Shown piece by piece: positions 1-9,283 of a stretch of 64,000 nt of DNA; position 1 is the first letter of the stretch, and every line of letters starts with the position of its first letter. A program made the position numbers and the translations under genes. The notes below the pieces were generated by a model. That model ran no database searches, was not told where the DNA came from, and was given only the letters and a program-made list of their open reading frames with translations. The stretch is taken from contig NZ_AP026683.1 of NCBI RefSeq assembly GCF_025997995.1, positions 2,976,501 to 3,040,500 of the forward strand. The letters run 5' to 3'. This DNA is from Sediminibacterium sp. TEGAF015. GTDB lineage: Bacteria > Bacteroidota > Bacteroidia > Chitinophagales > Chitinophagaceae.

Positions 1-2861
1 GTAGGGATTTCTACACCTCTGAATTTAATTTTGGTTTCCCTGGTTAGGTTTTCACCCTTTACTCTTAACCTTGATAGCGACACAAAATTGGAATCTCCCA
101 TTGATTCTAACTTGGTTAGTTTAGGGGTAGGCTTTGCAAAGGTTTTGAGCATAGCATCTGCCTGAATTAATCCTGCACCAGAGGCATATGCCTGACTGCC
201 CCCATACATGGGATAGGCTGTACTCTGCATAATATTTTTGATATCCGCAGGAGTGATGCTTTGATTGGAGAATTTTTGTTTGGCTTCAATTAATAATGCC
301 ACAGCACCCGCAACGTGTGGAGCAGCAGCCGAAGTGCCAAAGAAATTAGGGAATCCATCTCCATCAATATTCTGTCCACCCATATTTACGGTGGTATTTA
401 CTCCATTGGGAGCAGCAATATCAGGTTTGTTTCTGTTTACATTATTTACCATGATGCCTCCTCTGGAAGAAAACGAAGCAACAGTAGGTACCCCTCCATA
501 CTGTGGGGTATTGGTAAATAATACAGCACCTACAGAAATAGCTCCCGCTGCATTAGCCTGTCCAACGATGGTTCCTTTACCTGATCCCGTAATTGGTTCA
601 AGTACCGCTTCGCCTCTGAAAATAATATACTTGAATTTTACATTGCTGCCTGCTGTTTTGGTTACTAGGATATTGGTTTCTGTATTTTCATTTACAGTGA
701 AAGGCAATACTTCAATTGGGTCTCCATTGATATTATTTCGGTTGAATCCAAACAAAGTAGAGCCGTCATTATTGGCTAAATAAATATCCAAATCGGTTTG
801 TGCACCATTGTTTCCGCCCAACGAATACACATTGTCTTCCCACTGCAATACAATGGTATAGGTTCCAGGAACCAATGTGAGTTTTTGATAAATGGAACTT
901 CCAAAATTATGTGCTTGACCTGCCGTTCCTATGGGTGGTGTGGTAGGTGAAAAAGTGTTTTCATACGATTTGCTACCATAGTTGCCTGCGGCAGAAATAT
1001 AAGTAACACCTGCAGCGGCCACTTGATCTACCGCTTTAGCTACAATCCCATCTTTAAAAAAGGGCTCTGTGATATAAGTAATATCATCCACAATAATATT
1101 GCATCCATTGTTGGCTAAATCTTTAATGCCTTGTGCAAAATCTCCGGGACTAATGAATCCGGTTCTAAAAGCCAGTGAAGATTTGGGAGCGATATCATGA
1201 ATAATTTGCAACATCGCTCTTCCTTCATCCGATTTTTTACTAAAAGGATAATCTAATAAAACCTGCACCGGAGTTGTGTTTCCGTTGGGATTATTTACGC
1301 CGGGTAAATCCCCATTCACTACATCTGCTAGTGCCGGATCATTTGGAATGGTATTATAACTATCGGAAAGTACCCCAATTTTTACCCCACTGCCTTCCAC
1401 TTTAAAACCCGACTTCGCCATATTAGAACGAATAGCGGAAACACCCTGAGAAGTAGTTAAACCCGATTTGGTTAAGGGTTGATACAAGGGTCTTGAAAAA
1501 CGAAGTAACGATGTTTGTTGATTTAAATTTAATAGATTGTTGATGGGCAATGATCCCGTAATGGTTAAAGAGCCTGTACCATTGTTAACGGTATTACTCA
1601 ATCCCTGACTCTGTAAATAGGTTAACAATGCAGCTTCTTGTCCTTCTATAGCTACCGCTTCAATAGTTACATTGGTATTGTCAATGGTAAAAATATTATT
1701 AGCTGGAATACTAGTAATAGGTCCAACATTGGTTGTTAACTGTGTAAGTTCTGCCCCAATTAAGTCAGTGGTTTTTCCTGTTTCGGGAGGCGGATAATAC
1801 GGTGAGATATTATTGGGATCAAATTTTAATGGGGCATAAACAATTTCAGTATTGTTTTCAATAATGATTTTATTGCCACACCAAATAGCTCCAATGAATC
1901 TGGAAGTGCCTCCTTTTTCAATAGACTTGATTTTTATTTTCCCATAAGGAACCCAAACAGTTCCCATCCAAATTGTTCCAGATCCTGTGGTTTCATTAGA
2001 TAGAAAGAAGGCATTGTTTTCATCGTCCCCGTCATTGTCTGTTGAGCTGGAAGAATGAACTTCTGTGAAAATTCTTTTGGCGCTTCCTCCATTAATGGCA
2101 CTGGTGCTAATATTTTTTAATTGTATTTTCTCGGTGACGAATATCCTGAAATGTCCAGTAGGGGCATTGTTGAAATTATAGACAATATTTACTTTCCCAC
2201 TTCCCTTACTGGTAATGGATTTAAAAGTATAGGTGCCCACTCCATTTAAGGTTAAGGTTTGTCCGCTATTTAAATTGACATTTCCGTAATTTCCTGGGGA
2301 TAAACTAATAGAACTGTTGGTACTTCCTGCGCCAGCTGTGTAATAATTGATTACGGGTAGTACAGGAAATAAGGGTAATACTAAATTGCTTCTGGTAATG
2401 CCACCAGTGGGAGTAGGACCGCTATAACTGGAGCCGGTGGATTGTTTCACAGCACCCTGAACAGTGCTTCCTTCATTGGTGAGCTTAATATTACCATTGA
2501 TATGTAAATTCCCTTTGATCTTGATTCCTTTGTCTCCTTTTAGTATTTCACCATTTTCCTTTTTATAGTTATTCGCACTAATATCGCCTTCAATCGTTAT
2601 CTCTTTGTCTAAGTCAATGGTACTTCTACTGAATAGATTGGCGGTAATGGTTGAGCCTTTTTTTAGATTGATACTCTCTTTACTCCCAATATTCCCCTTG
2701 GTGGCTGTATCCGGTTTAATAGACGTTTTGTCGTTCAGCTTTAATTCCTTGGCACTGTAAATGACAAAGTCTTTCATCTGGAGTTGCTGGACTTGGGCGG
2801 ATAGTTGTACTGATGGCAATAATAATATACCGACAAACAGTACTAAAAGGCTATTTTTCAT
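1..2861 (-). CDS. Secreted S8 (subtilisin-like) serine peptidase, C-terminus outside window
   Basis: The reading frame begins at ATG 2861 and runs off the left edge, so about 953 residues are present and the C-terminus is missing. Residues 1-23 form a signal peptide ending in LSAQ. Residues 40-290 are a Gly/Ser/Asn/Thr-rich, probably beta-structured region with no recognised enzyme motif. The catalytic part follows: Asp500 in KIGVLSDSYN, His555 in LQIIHDIAP and Ser844 in FFGTSAAAPHVAGAV, the order of the S8 family. A beta-rich insert of about 190 residues separates His from Ser. Bacteroidota proteases of this size are usually exported by Sec and then by the type IX system, with a C-terminal sorting domain; that domain would lie outside the window, so this export route is inferred. 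The family call is firm; the substrate is unknown. Confidence 0.9.
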   Translation of the reverse strand, partial: MKNSLLVLFVGILLLPSVQLSAQVQQLQMKDFVIYSAKELKLNDKTSIKPDTATKGNIGSKESINLKKGSTITANLFSRSTIDLDKEITIEGDISANNYKKENGEILKGDKGIKIKGNLHINGNIKLTNEGSTVQGAVKQSTGSSYSGPTPTGGITRSNLVLPLFPVLPVINYYTAGAGSTNSSISLSPGNYGNVNLNSGQTLTLNGVGTYTFKSITSKGSGKVNIVYNFNNAPTGHFRIFVTEKIQLKNISTSAINGGSAKRIFTEVHSSSSTDNDGDDENNAFFLSNETTGSGTIWMGTVWVPYGKIKIKSIEKGGTSRFIGAIWCGNKIIIENNTEIVYAPLKFDPNNISPYYPPPETGKTTDLIGAELTQLTTNVGPITSIPANNIFTIDNTNVTIEAVAIEGQEAALLTYLQSQGLSNTVNNGTGSLTITGSLPINNLLNLNQQTSLLRFSRPLYQPLTKSGLTTSQGVSAIRSNMAKSGFKVEGSGVKIGVLSDSYNTIPNDPALADVVNGDLPGVNNPNGNTTPVQVLLDYPFSKKSDEGRAMLQIIHDIAPKSSLAFRTGFISPGDFAQGIKDLANNGCNIIVDDITYITEPFFKDGIVAKAVDQVAAAGVTYISAAGNYGSKSYENTFSPTTPPIGTAGQAHNFGSSIYQKLTLVPGTYTIVLQWEDNVYSLGGNNGAQTDLDIYLANNDGSTLFGFNRNNINGDPIEVLPFTVNENTETNILVTKTAGSNVKFKYIIFRGEAVLEPITGSGKGTIVGQANAAGAISVGAVLFTNTPQYGGVPTVASFSSRGGIMVNNVNRNKPDIAAPNGVNTTVNMGGQNIDGDGFPNFFGTSAAAPHVAGAVALLIEAKQKFSNQSITPADIKNIMQSTAYPMYGGSQAYASGAGLIQADAMLKTFAKPTPKLTKLESMGDSNFVSLSRLRVKGENLTRETKIKFRGVEIP

Positions 2862-2888
2862 TAGCTTAGATTTAGATTAAAATGACCA

Positions 2889-2904
2889 ATAGGCATAAGC
2901 CTAT
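2889..2904. promoter_or_regulatory. Perfect 6-bp inverted repeat upstream of the S8 peptidase
   Basis: ATAGGC and GCCTAT are separated by ATAA, 28 nt upstream of the peptidase ATG at 2861. It could be an operator or a 5'-UTR hairpin. The rest of the 229-nt divergent gap to 3091 holds no recognisable RNA gene or clear TAnnTTTG promoter. Function is a guess. Confidence 0.3.
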
Positions 2905-3090
2905 ATGCATTATATTCACAATACGAAATAGTAAACCTCGGGTGGGAATTTTAATAGATATTGGATAAACTCGGGGGACACAAGGGGGCTGACGCACAAA
3001 GTCTGGGGTATAAGCTATGAAGAATAAGTGACAAAGCCTAAAGAAAAGTTAATATAAATCCTGTTTTTAATCTTTTTTTAATACTATCGC

Positions 3091-3669
3091 ATGCCTGAAT
3101 ATTTTAAAGCAGAGCAGCAAATTCTGCAAAAACTGCAAGAATACTTATCTGCAGATTTACTTTACCATAGCTATTATCATACCCTTGATGTATTAAATGC
3201 TGCCATGCTTATTGCAGAGGATGAAAAGATTTCAAACGAAGATATTAGTTTGCTCAGAGTTGCCATTGCCTATCATGATGCGGGATTTTTAGAAATCTAT
3301 AAAGGACATGAATTAAAGAGTTGTGAATATGCCAGAGCTGATTTGCCTAAATGGGACTTTTCTACAGAACAGATAGATACCATTTGTGGTATCATTATGG
3401 CAACCCAGATACCCCAAAGTCCTACTACCCAATTACAAAAAATTATTGCAGATGCAGATCTGGATTATCTGGGCAGAGAAGAGTATTTTCATATTGCACA
3501 TAAATTATTCACGGAGTTAGCTGCCCATCATATGATTGGCGAAGAGGCTGAGTGGCATACCCTGCAACAATCTTTCATGGAATCACATGACTATTTTACG
3601 CCGTTTAGTAAACAGCATCGCAATCCTCAGAAGAAAATTAATCTTGAAAAATTAAGAGGGCTTCGATAA
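3091..3669 (+). CDS. HD-domain metal-dependent phosphohydrolase
   Basis: This 192-residue soluble protein shows the HD superfamily pattern: His30 in YYHTLDVL, the His62-Asp63 doublet in AIAYHDAGF, His73 in GHE and a C-terminal Asp in IADADLDYLG (121-125). These residues normally bind a divalent metal pair and act on phosphoesters. The size fits small stand-alone HD hydrolases of the YedJ-like type rather than RelA/SpoT or dGTPases. The substrate cannot be told from sequence. The 3' end overlaps the convergent cyclic-nucleotide-binding gene by 18 nt. The divergent neighbour is the secreted peptidase, with no obvious functional link. Confidence 0.8.
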   Translation: MPEYFKAEQQILQKLQEYLSADLLYHSYYHTLDVLNAAMLIAEDEKISNEDISLLRVAIAYHDAGFLEIYKGHELKSCEYARADLPKWDFSTEQIDTICGIIMATQIPQSPTTQLQKIIADADLDYLGREEYFHIAHKLFTELAAHHMIGEEAEWHTLQQSFMESHDYFTPFSKQHRNPQKKINLEKLRGLR

Positions 3670-4113
3670 TTCAAAAATTTTATGATTGGCATCCCTCAGT
3701 CGCTTGCATAAATTTTGCATAACCGCTTTCATAACTTCGGGTCTAAAATCAATCAAATCGAAAAAGGGTTCTTGGTCTATTTTGTATAAAATGCATTCTT
3801 TTTCTGAAGTAACGGTTGCTGAGCGGGTTTCTGTATCTAATAAAGAAAGTTCTCCAAAATAATTCTGCTCTTTTAATACGGCTAATGTCTGATTCCCCTT
3901 ATGCACTCTTACCTGTCCCTGGAAAATAATATACATACAGTTCCCTATCTCCCCTTCGGTTACTATATTAATACCAGGCTCAAAGGTTTGCTCTTCCATT
4001 AGGTGAGCAATTTCGGCTAAAATGGATTCGGGTGTTTCTGAAAAAATAGAAACGGCTTTCAATAACAATACGCGTTCAATTAAAATAAGGCGTTCATGTC
4101 TTTTCTCTTTCAT
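3652..4113 (-). CDS. Stand-alone cyclic nucleotide-binding (CNB/Crp-like) domain protein
   Basis: The 153-residue protein is almost entirely one CNB fold. Residues 15-45 are the N-terminal helices (LLKAVSIFSETPESILAEIA). The beta-roll has the glycine turns EGEIGNCMYIIFQGQVRV, and the phosphate-binding cassette is YFGELSLLDTETRSATV, with Glu and Arg in the cNMP-contact positions. There is no helix-turn-helix after the roll, only a short helical tail, so it is not a Crp-type regulator. It starts 2 nt after the stop of the transporter/HEAT gene upstream, so the two are certainly co-transcribed. It probably acts as a regulatory subunit of that membrane protein; whether it binds cAMP, another ligand or none is unknown. 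Confidence 0.85.
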   Translation of the reverse strand: MKEKRHERLILIERVLLLKAVSIFSETPESILAEIAHLMEEQTFEPGINIVTEGEIGNCMYIIFQGQVRVHKGNQTLAVLKEQNYFGELSLLDTETRSATVTSEKECILYKIDQEPFFDLIDFRPEVMKAVMQNLCKRLRDANHKIFELSKPS

Positions 4114-4115
4114 TG

Positions 4116-6866
4116 CTATTGAGTATGAATTTGTTGATGAAATAGGTATGCTGCCGTATTTTTTAATACTTCACTTTTTGCTACAGTAAAGGGTTGTATA
4201 AATGCGGGTTCTAAAAAGTTATTTTTTAAGTTGATGCTGTACAATACACAGGCTTTGGTCCAGCTATTGTAATGGTAGTTAACATCGTATAAAATATTTT
4301 TTCCGATGGTTACTTCCGATGTTGGATAAAAATGAAAACGCTGTTCCAACTGAAGACATTTGTCTTCGAGCGAAGAATTTTCAAATAACAAAGAGAACAA
4401 ACTGCCTGATTCATTATTTACCTCCATTTGTACCAATTCTAATGCGTTTGCAACGGTTTCTTTGGTTCCAATGGTAAGTCCTGTTTTGATTTTTAAAATC
4501 GTTTCCCGATCGTAGAGATTATACATCCAGTACAGACATTTATTACGGATATTTTTTAATTCTAATTCTAAGGCAGCTGGTAATACACTGTTTTGGGAAT
4601 CAATATATTTGATTTGGAAAAGGATTTCAACAGCTGCTTTTAAAAGTTCTTCTATTTCGCTGTTGATTTCCTCTGCTGTTCTGCTGCTATTGTTGTCAAT
4701 AGTGAAGAGTGCTTGTATGATTGCGTCGTTGTTTTCAGTAAATTCATCTAAAAGTTTTTCTAGTAGGTTTTTAGACGATAGGCTATTGATCTTCCCCAAT
4801 AAATTAATTAGTTTTCTAGATTTGGCCCCGTAACAATCGGACGCTAATAACAAAGATTGAAAATGAGGGATTGAAGCATCTCCGATTTTATCGAGTGATT
4901 CAATGATTTGATTGTCATTTTTATCGTGCTTGAAATCGTCGATTAGTTTAATAATGATTGCCTGGGTACCCAATGAAGCACCTGCATTCCTGGCAGCTTC
5001 TTTTATGTCTCTATCTGGGTGATTCATCAACTCAATTACCTTATGCTCAAAGTCTAACAACTTTAATTTGCCGATGATTTTAAGTGCGTTTACCTTGTTG
5101 TCTTTAGGATAAAAGTGGAGTTGTTGATACAGAACCGATTCAACTTCCGAGGGATTATTTTTGCTAAGGTTGGGTAAGCTGGATAAAATTGCCTGATAAG
5201 CAATATTGGCATTGGGATGTGCAATGAAATCCTGAAAATTGAAATTTTTATCAAGAATAGAGATGGTGTTGATTAGTTCCGACTTTACCAATTCCTCATG
5301 CGGGTCATTGAGAATATTTTTTAAATAAGGTAATAAACTAGTCTCGTGGAAGTGTTGAATATGTTCTAGTGTAAGCATTTGAACATGTTCTGAAGGATGA
5401 TTCAATCCAGCAATATAAAACGAGTGTTTTTCAATGGTTTGCGCTGTTACTAGTTTTAGTACGGATATGGCTTCAGATTCTGAGCCAGACTTTAATTTAT
5501 TTAGCAAATAATCAATGGTGTCTCTGTCTGAAATCTCGAGGTCTCTTGCCGAAAGGCTTCTTTTGATAATAGCGGTCTGTAAGGTTTTGAGATAGTCTTG
5601 CTCCACCGACCAAGTGAAGAAAGCCCAAAGCAAAATCAAGCTTATCAATACATTGTTGAGGTATTCAAAATTGAAAATAGAAGAAGTGGAAGTGAATAAA
5701 ACTAAGATGATGCCAGAAACCAGAAACGCGAAGGGATCCATTAATCCTTTAATGATGGTATGTCCATTTAATCTTTGGTGAACAGGGAGCGGTTGTAGTA
5801 TGGAAAGTAATACCGGCGTTTGAATGGCAGATCGCAATACATCGGTGATTACAATCAATACACCAAAAAGATAGAAAGTAAAATGTTGAATTTGAAATAC
5901 CCAGATCACAAATAGTCCAGTGAAACAAATCACGAATAAAATGAGGGGCGATACCATTAAGGCATTCCGCAATCCCATTTTATCTACCATTTTATTGGCA
6001 AAAGCAATTTTAATGATTAAAGTAACCAATCGGGTTACGCCAAAGAAAATCGCAAAAAAACTAACCAGCGATTTGTCCGTTTTAAAAGCTGACTTTACGT
6101 AACCATAAAAAATAAAGTTTACGATTAAATAAATAGCAAAAGAGAAAAAAGAGACAATAGCGATTTTGCGAATCAGGCGGTTTCCTGCCAGGGCAGATTG
6201 AATATTTTTAATGCTATGCGTGGTATGGATCTTATGATCGTGAAGCTGCAAATGTTTCAGGGTAGAAAAGTTGAACAGCTTGTTCAATAGCAAAAGGGAG
6301 GTAGCAGATAGCGCGGCGGCTACAATTAATAAGTTTTCCGTTCCAATAAAAGGGATGATTAGATAGGCAGAGAAATAGCCAATCATTTTAGCAGGAATAT
6401 CTCCTGCACTAATAACCCCAAACAATCTTTTACTCTGTCTTACATCAAATATTTGCGCGGCTAGCCCCCAGAATTCTAAGTTGTTCAATAGGTATAGAAT
6501 ATTGAATGAAGCTAGAAAAAGGTAGAGATACCAGGATTCTAATTTAAAATAAATATGGCCTACCCTAAATAGGACGATCAAAATTGTGTTAATGGAGACA
6601 ACCAGAAAAATGAGCTTCTTGAGTTTATAGCGGTGCTCCATATTATGGTATAGCAATCCAATGCCCCATAATAAAAAAGAACTTAGAATATAAACCTTGG
6701 GTAAACTATTGGCTTGCAATTGATTTAGGAAAATAGAAATAGCTGCAGTAAAAAATAGTGCTATGGCAGAGCCTTGGAAAAATTCGAAAATGAATAAGTT
6801 TTGAACCAGTTTGCTTTCCGACTCTCTAACCTGAATAAAATTTAAAATGGACCGTCTTAACTTCAA
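4116..6866 (-). CDS. NTT/MFS-type transporter-like membrane protein with C-terminal HEAT repeats
   Basis: The 916-residue protein has two parts. Residues 20-420 contain about 11-12 hydrophobic segments. The stretch FWGLAAQIFDVRQSKRLFG (132-150) resembles the FDxRxxKRLF signature of nucleotide transporters of the Tlc/NTT family and related MFS proteins. Residues 440-800 are soluble and consist of repeated helical pairs of HEAT type, for example LNDPHEELVKSELINTISIL and MNHPDRDIKEAARNAGASLG. Fusions of NTT-like domains to HEAT repeats, and often to CNB domains, are known in free-living bacteria; here the CNB part is a separate gene 2 nt downstream. Whether nucleotides are really carried is unknown: the transport residues of parasite ATP/ADP exchangers cannot be assigned by eye. 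Confidence 0.75.
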   Translation of the reverse strand: MKLRRSILNFIQVRESESKLVQNLFIFEFFQGSAIALFFTAAISIFLNQLQANSLPKVYILSSFLLWGIGLLYHNMEHRYKLKKLIFLVVSINTILIVLFRVGHIYFKLESWYLYLFLASFNILYLLNNLEFWGLAAQIFDVRQSKRLFGVISAGDIPAKMIGYFSAYLIIPFIGTENLLIVAAALSATSLLLLNKLFNFSTLKHLQLHDHKIHTTHSIKNIQSALAGNRLIRKIAIVSFFSFAIYLIVNFIFYGYVKSAFKTDKSLVSFFAIFFGVTRLVTLIIKIAFANKMVDKMGLRNALMVSPLILFVICFTGLFVIWVFQIQHFTFYLFGVLIVITDVLRSAIQTPVLLSILQPLPVHQRLNGHTIIKGLMDPFAFLVSGIILVLFTSTSSIFNFEYLNNVLISLILLWAFFTWSVEQDYLKTLQTAIIKRSLSARDLEISDRDTIDYLLNKLKSGSESEAISVLKLVTAQTIEKHSFYIAGLNHPSEHVQMLTLEHIQHFHETSLLPYLKNILNDPHEELVKSELINTISILDKNFNFQDFIAHPNANIAYQAILSSLPNLSKNNPSEVESVLYQQLHFYPKDNKVNALKIIGKLKLLDFEHKVIELMNHPDRDIKEAARNAGASLGTQAIIIKLIDDFKHDKNDNQIIESLDKIGDASIPHFQSLLLASDCYGAKSRKLINLLGKINSLSSKNLLEKLLDEFTENNDAIIQALFTIDNNSSRTAEEINSEIEELLKAAVEILFQIKYIDSQNSVLPAALELELKNIRNKCLYWMYNLYDRETILKIKTGLTIGTKETVANALELVQMEVNNESGSLFSLLFENSSLEDKCLQLEQRFHFYPTSEVTIGKNILYDVNYHYNSWTKACVLYSINLKNNFLEPAFIQPFTVAKSEVLKNTAAYLFHQQIHTQ

Positions 6867-7263
6867 AATACAATGGATTATGCTTAAAGATATCGCAAAA
6901 TTTAGGCAAAAAATGGCCTTTTTGGGGTGCTAAACTGCTTAAAATTAGATAAATAGGCTGTTGGTGGGGTATTGCTTGACCGTTAAATCACGGTCTTTAT
7001 CTAGTAATAGTACGCTAGAATACTTGATATTAATTTCTTTTATTGTATCATAAGTATCATCATTATGATTCAATTGCTCTTTCGTGTTTTCATAGCTAAA
7101 ATTCTAGCACCGTTAAATAACTTGGTTTTTAGGATAGAACTGCCTTTTCGTTTACTTGGCCTTATTGGTTCCTTCGTACTGTTCAGAACAAAACCTTGTT
7201 GCAACAAGTCGAATTATTCCGATGTCGAATTTTTAAGTTCGGAAACAACCTAATACGTAAATC
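6867..7263. other. Intergenic region, 397 nt, no gene recognised
   Basis: This is AT-rich spacer between the divergent transporter and lipoprotein genes. It holds a short hairpin at 6978-6995 (GACCG/CGGTC, 8-nt loop, followed by TTTAT) and the near-palindrome TCTAG...CTAGA around 7000-7020. A 62-codon frame at 7065-7253 has no homology I recognise and no clear start signal, so it is not called. The region probably holds promoters for both flanking genes, but I see no convincing TTTG/TAnnTTTG pair. Confidence 0.4.
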
Positions 7264-7980
7264 ATGAAAACGATTTTTAAATTAAGATTTCTAATGATGG
7301 TTCTCCTAGTGGGATCATTTATGGCTTGTAAGAAAAATGATGCTCCCCCGGAGAAGCTTACTACAAGTGAAATGGCGAAAAAACTTTACACCCAAAAGGA
7401 TTTTGTTGATTTTGCTGGGTCCTTTGCTAAGAATTTCAAGTATCTGACTGATTATTATCAGACGCCTGCATTATTGAATAACAAAGCGTCCTTCGTACAG
7501 GAAATAAAGTCAGCAGGAAATAATGAGTTCCTTGTTGAAGCAGCTCATGTTAAATATGGAATGAGTTTTAAAGAAATAATTCTTCGTAAAAGTTTACTTG
7601 ATGAAACCATTCTAAAGTTGTACAATGATCAGCCTGATTTATTGAATTATACTGAAAATGAGTTCTGGTCTATCATTCTGCAAAGTGTTAGTTTATTAAA
7701 AGGGTCAAAGAGCAACAATACTTTTCGATCCAATAGTCTTATTATAAAAAGTACTGCAATAACTGCAGATGAAATCTGGGACTGTTTAAAAGAAGCCGTT
7801 GGCCTTGGTGCTGGAAGTATGCTCGGCATTGCTGGTTTGCATGCATTAGCACAAAAGAAAGGCATTCAAAAGGTAGTGACAACTTTTGCGGCATTTATGG
7901 CGAGGAACATGGGTTACATTGGTTTGGCTATTACGGTAATTGATTTTTCTTCTTGTATGTATAAAGAGTCAATGGATTAA
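7264..7980 (+). CDS. Lipoprotein of unknown function with Gly-rich hydrophobic C-terminus
   Basis: The 238-residue product has a lipoprotein signal ending in GSFMAC, with Cys22 as the acylated residue followed by KKND. I do not recognise the family. Residues 30-160 are a helical, charged domain. The last 75 residues change character: AVGLGAGSMLGIAGLHALAQ and, after KKG, a second hydrophobic run around FMARNMGYIGLAITVIDF, with Cys residues (EIWDC, SSC) bracketing the segment. This glycine-rich hydrophobic hairpin resembles membrane-active peptides, but that is an impression only. It is followed 20 nt later by a polytopic membrane protein and then by a terminator, so the two form a small operon. 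Confidence 0.7.
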   Translation: MKTIFKLRFLMMVLLVGSFMACKKNDAPPEKLTTSEMAKKLYTQKDFVDFAGSFAKNFKYLTDYYQTPALLNNKASFVQEIKSAGNNEFLVEAAHVKYGMSFKEIILRKSLLDETILKLYNDQPDLLNYTENEFWSIILQSVSLLKGSKSNNTFRSNSLIIKSTAITADEIWDCLKEAVGLGAGSMLGIAGLHALAQKKGIQKVVTTFAAFMARNMGYIGLAITVIDFSSCMYKESMD

Positions 7981-8000
7981 CCAACAAAAAAACTCAACTC

Positions 8001-8567
8001 ATGGAAAATCAATCAAAGAAAATGTTGCTGATTATATTTCTGCTACTGCATGGTATTGTAATCAATTTTATTTTGTTCCCAATTCTTTATTTGTTTTCAG
8101 AATGGAATAATCTCAATTGTTTAACGCTAAGTGAATGGGTAAAGTCCATCTGTATTAATCTTTTGACCTGGCAATTTTTATACTATATCTCTAAAAGAAA
8201 TTCAGGTAATGGCAATAATATTCAATTAATTAAAAATTTAAAAAAGTTTCCAGTTCTCGTGCTATTGCATCGGAAAATATTGAAGCTGTTTGCAAATGCT
8301 TTCTTTAGACGCGTAATGCTAAACGCAACCATCATCTCGATTATACTTCTGAATTTTTTATTTCCTGTAATCGCAACGCTGTTTTTCAATTTCAGCATTG
8401 ATTTTACCTATTCCTGTATTTGGTTTATCACCTTCCAGCTTTCCTTCTTACTGTTTTATTATTTGCAGAAGTATTTTCCAGAGGATGGCGATGATAAAGA
8501 ATATAAATTCCAATCGCCATGGTTTATAGACGAAATCATTGGTCAATTCTATACCAGTAAAGTCTGA
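8001..8567 (+). CDS. Membrane protein of unknown function, about 4 TM segments
   Basis: This 188-residue hydrophobic protein has apparent membrane segments around residues 8-32, 48-65, 105-130 and 133-155, a basic middle loop (KNLKKFPVLVLLHRKILKLF) and a charged C-terminal tail (PEDGDDKEYKFQSPWF). No family is recognised. It lies 20 nt downstream of the lipoprotein gene and just upstream of a strong terminator, so it is expressed with the lipoprotein. Its layout would suit an accessory or protective partner of a membrane-active lipoprotein, but nothing in the sequence proves this. Confidence 0.7.
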   Translation: MENQSKKMLLIIFLLLHGIVINFILFPILYLFSEWNNLNCLTLSEWVKSICINLLTWQFLYYISKRNSGNGNNIQLIKNLKKFPVLVLLHRKILKLFANAFFRRVMLNATIISIILLNFLFPVIATLFFNFSIDFTYSCIWFITFQLSFLLFYYLQKYFPEDGDDKEYKFQSPWFIDEIIGQFYTSKV

Positions 8568-8574
8568 TTTTCGT

Positions 8575-8612
8575 AATCGGAGATATTGCCTATCAATGTC
8601 TCCGATTATTTT
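8575..8612. terminator. Terminator hairpin between convergent genes
   Basis: A perfect 9-bp stem, AATCGGAGA (8575-8583) with TCTCCGATT (8599-8607), and a 15-nt loop are followed by ATTTTAATT. It lies 8 nt after the membrane-protein stop and just beyond the 3' end of the convergent yqgE gene, so it can serve the + strand gene and perhaps both. Confidence 0.7.
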
Positions 8613-9159
8613 AATTCAACTGTGGATCAATAGGGTAGTTCGTCATTTGCGCGTATTCGCCTCCCAGCTGTTGTAAGCTGCGTTTCCAGATTTGATGTGA
8701 CTCGTCAATAAATAGTATGCCCGGATCAGCCTGTGTAAGGATCCAACTTTTCTCATCAATCTCTTCTTGTAATTGTCCGCTGCTCCATCCACTATACCCA
8801 ATGAAAAAGCGAATTTGATTTTCTGTAATTTCTTTATTGTGTAAAGCTGCAACAGCTACATCAAAATCGCCACCCCAATATATCCCTTTGGTAATTTCTA
8901 TTCCCTCCTGAATAATATCGGGTCTGCGATGTATAAAGTGCAGGGTGTGTTGCTCTACAGGGCCGCCTTCAAATACAGGCAATGCTAATCCCTCCGCCAT
9001 TTCTACTAAATCTCCCAGGTATTGATTGGTCTTTTTGTTGAGAATAAAACCAACATCGCCCTCCTCATTGTGTTCGCAGATTAACACGGCGGTTCTGATA
9101 AAATTTGGGTCCTTTAAAAACGGATCCGACAATAATAATATTCCTTTATTTAGCTCCAT
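8611..9159 (-). CDS. yqgE: YqgE/AlgH family protein
   Basis: The 182-residue protein matches the YqgE/AlgH (DUF179) family along its whole length: N-terminal GILLLSDPFLKDPNFIRTAV, then GDVGFILNKKTN, the VFEGGPVEQHTLHFIHRRPD block, IYWGGDFD and the FFIGYSGWSSGQLQEEI signature near the C-terminus. The length is normal. The molecular role of the family is not settled; it is soluble and widely conserved in Gram-negative bacteria. The gene is monocistronic here, convergent with the lipoprotein/membrane-protein pair and divergent from the sensor kinase. Confidence 0.93.
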   Translation of the reverse strand: MELNKGILLLSDPFLKDPNFIRTAVLICEHNEEGDVGFILNKKTNQYLGDLVEMAEGLALPVFEGGPVEQHTLHFIHRRPDIIQEGIEITKGIYWGGDFDVAVAALHNKEITENQIRFFIGYSGWSSGQLQEEIDEKSWILTQADPGILFIDESHQIWKRSLQQLGGEYAQMTNYPIDPQLN

Positions 9160-9283
9160 TGTTATACAAAAGATAAGAATAATATTTATTTTTCATAGCA
9201 ATTGTTAAAAATTCTCGTTAAAAAAGTCTGGCTTGGGGTAGATACCTGCGGGTCTGGATATTTTCAATATATATTTGCTCCGC

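Noticed and set aside
7065..7253. 62-codon frame before the lipoprotein gene
   Set aside because: No recognisable family, no convincing promoter or conserved start, and odd composition; it could be leader sequence. It was left as intergenic.
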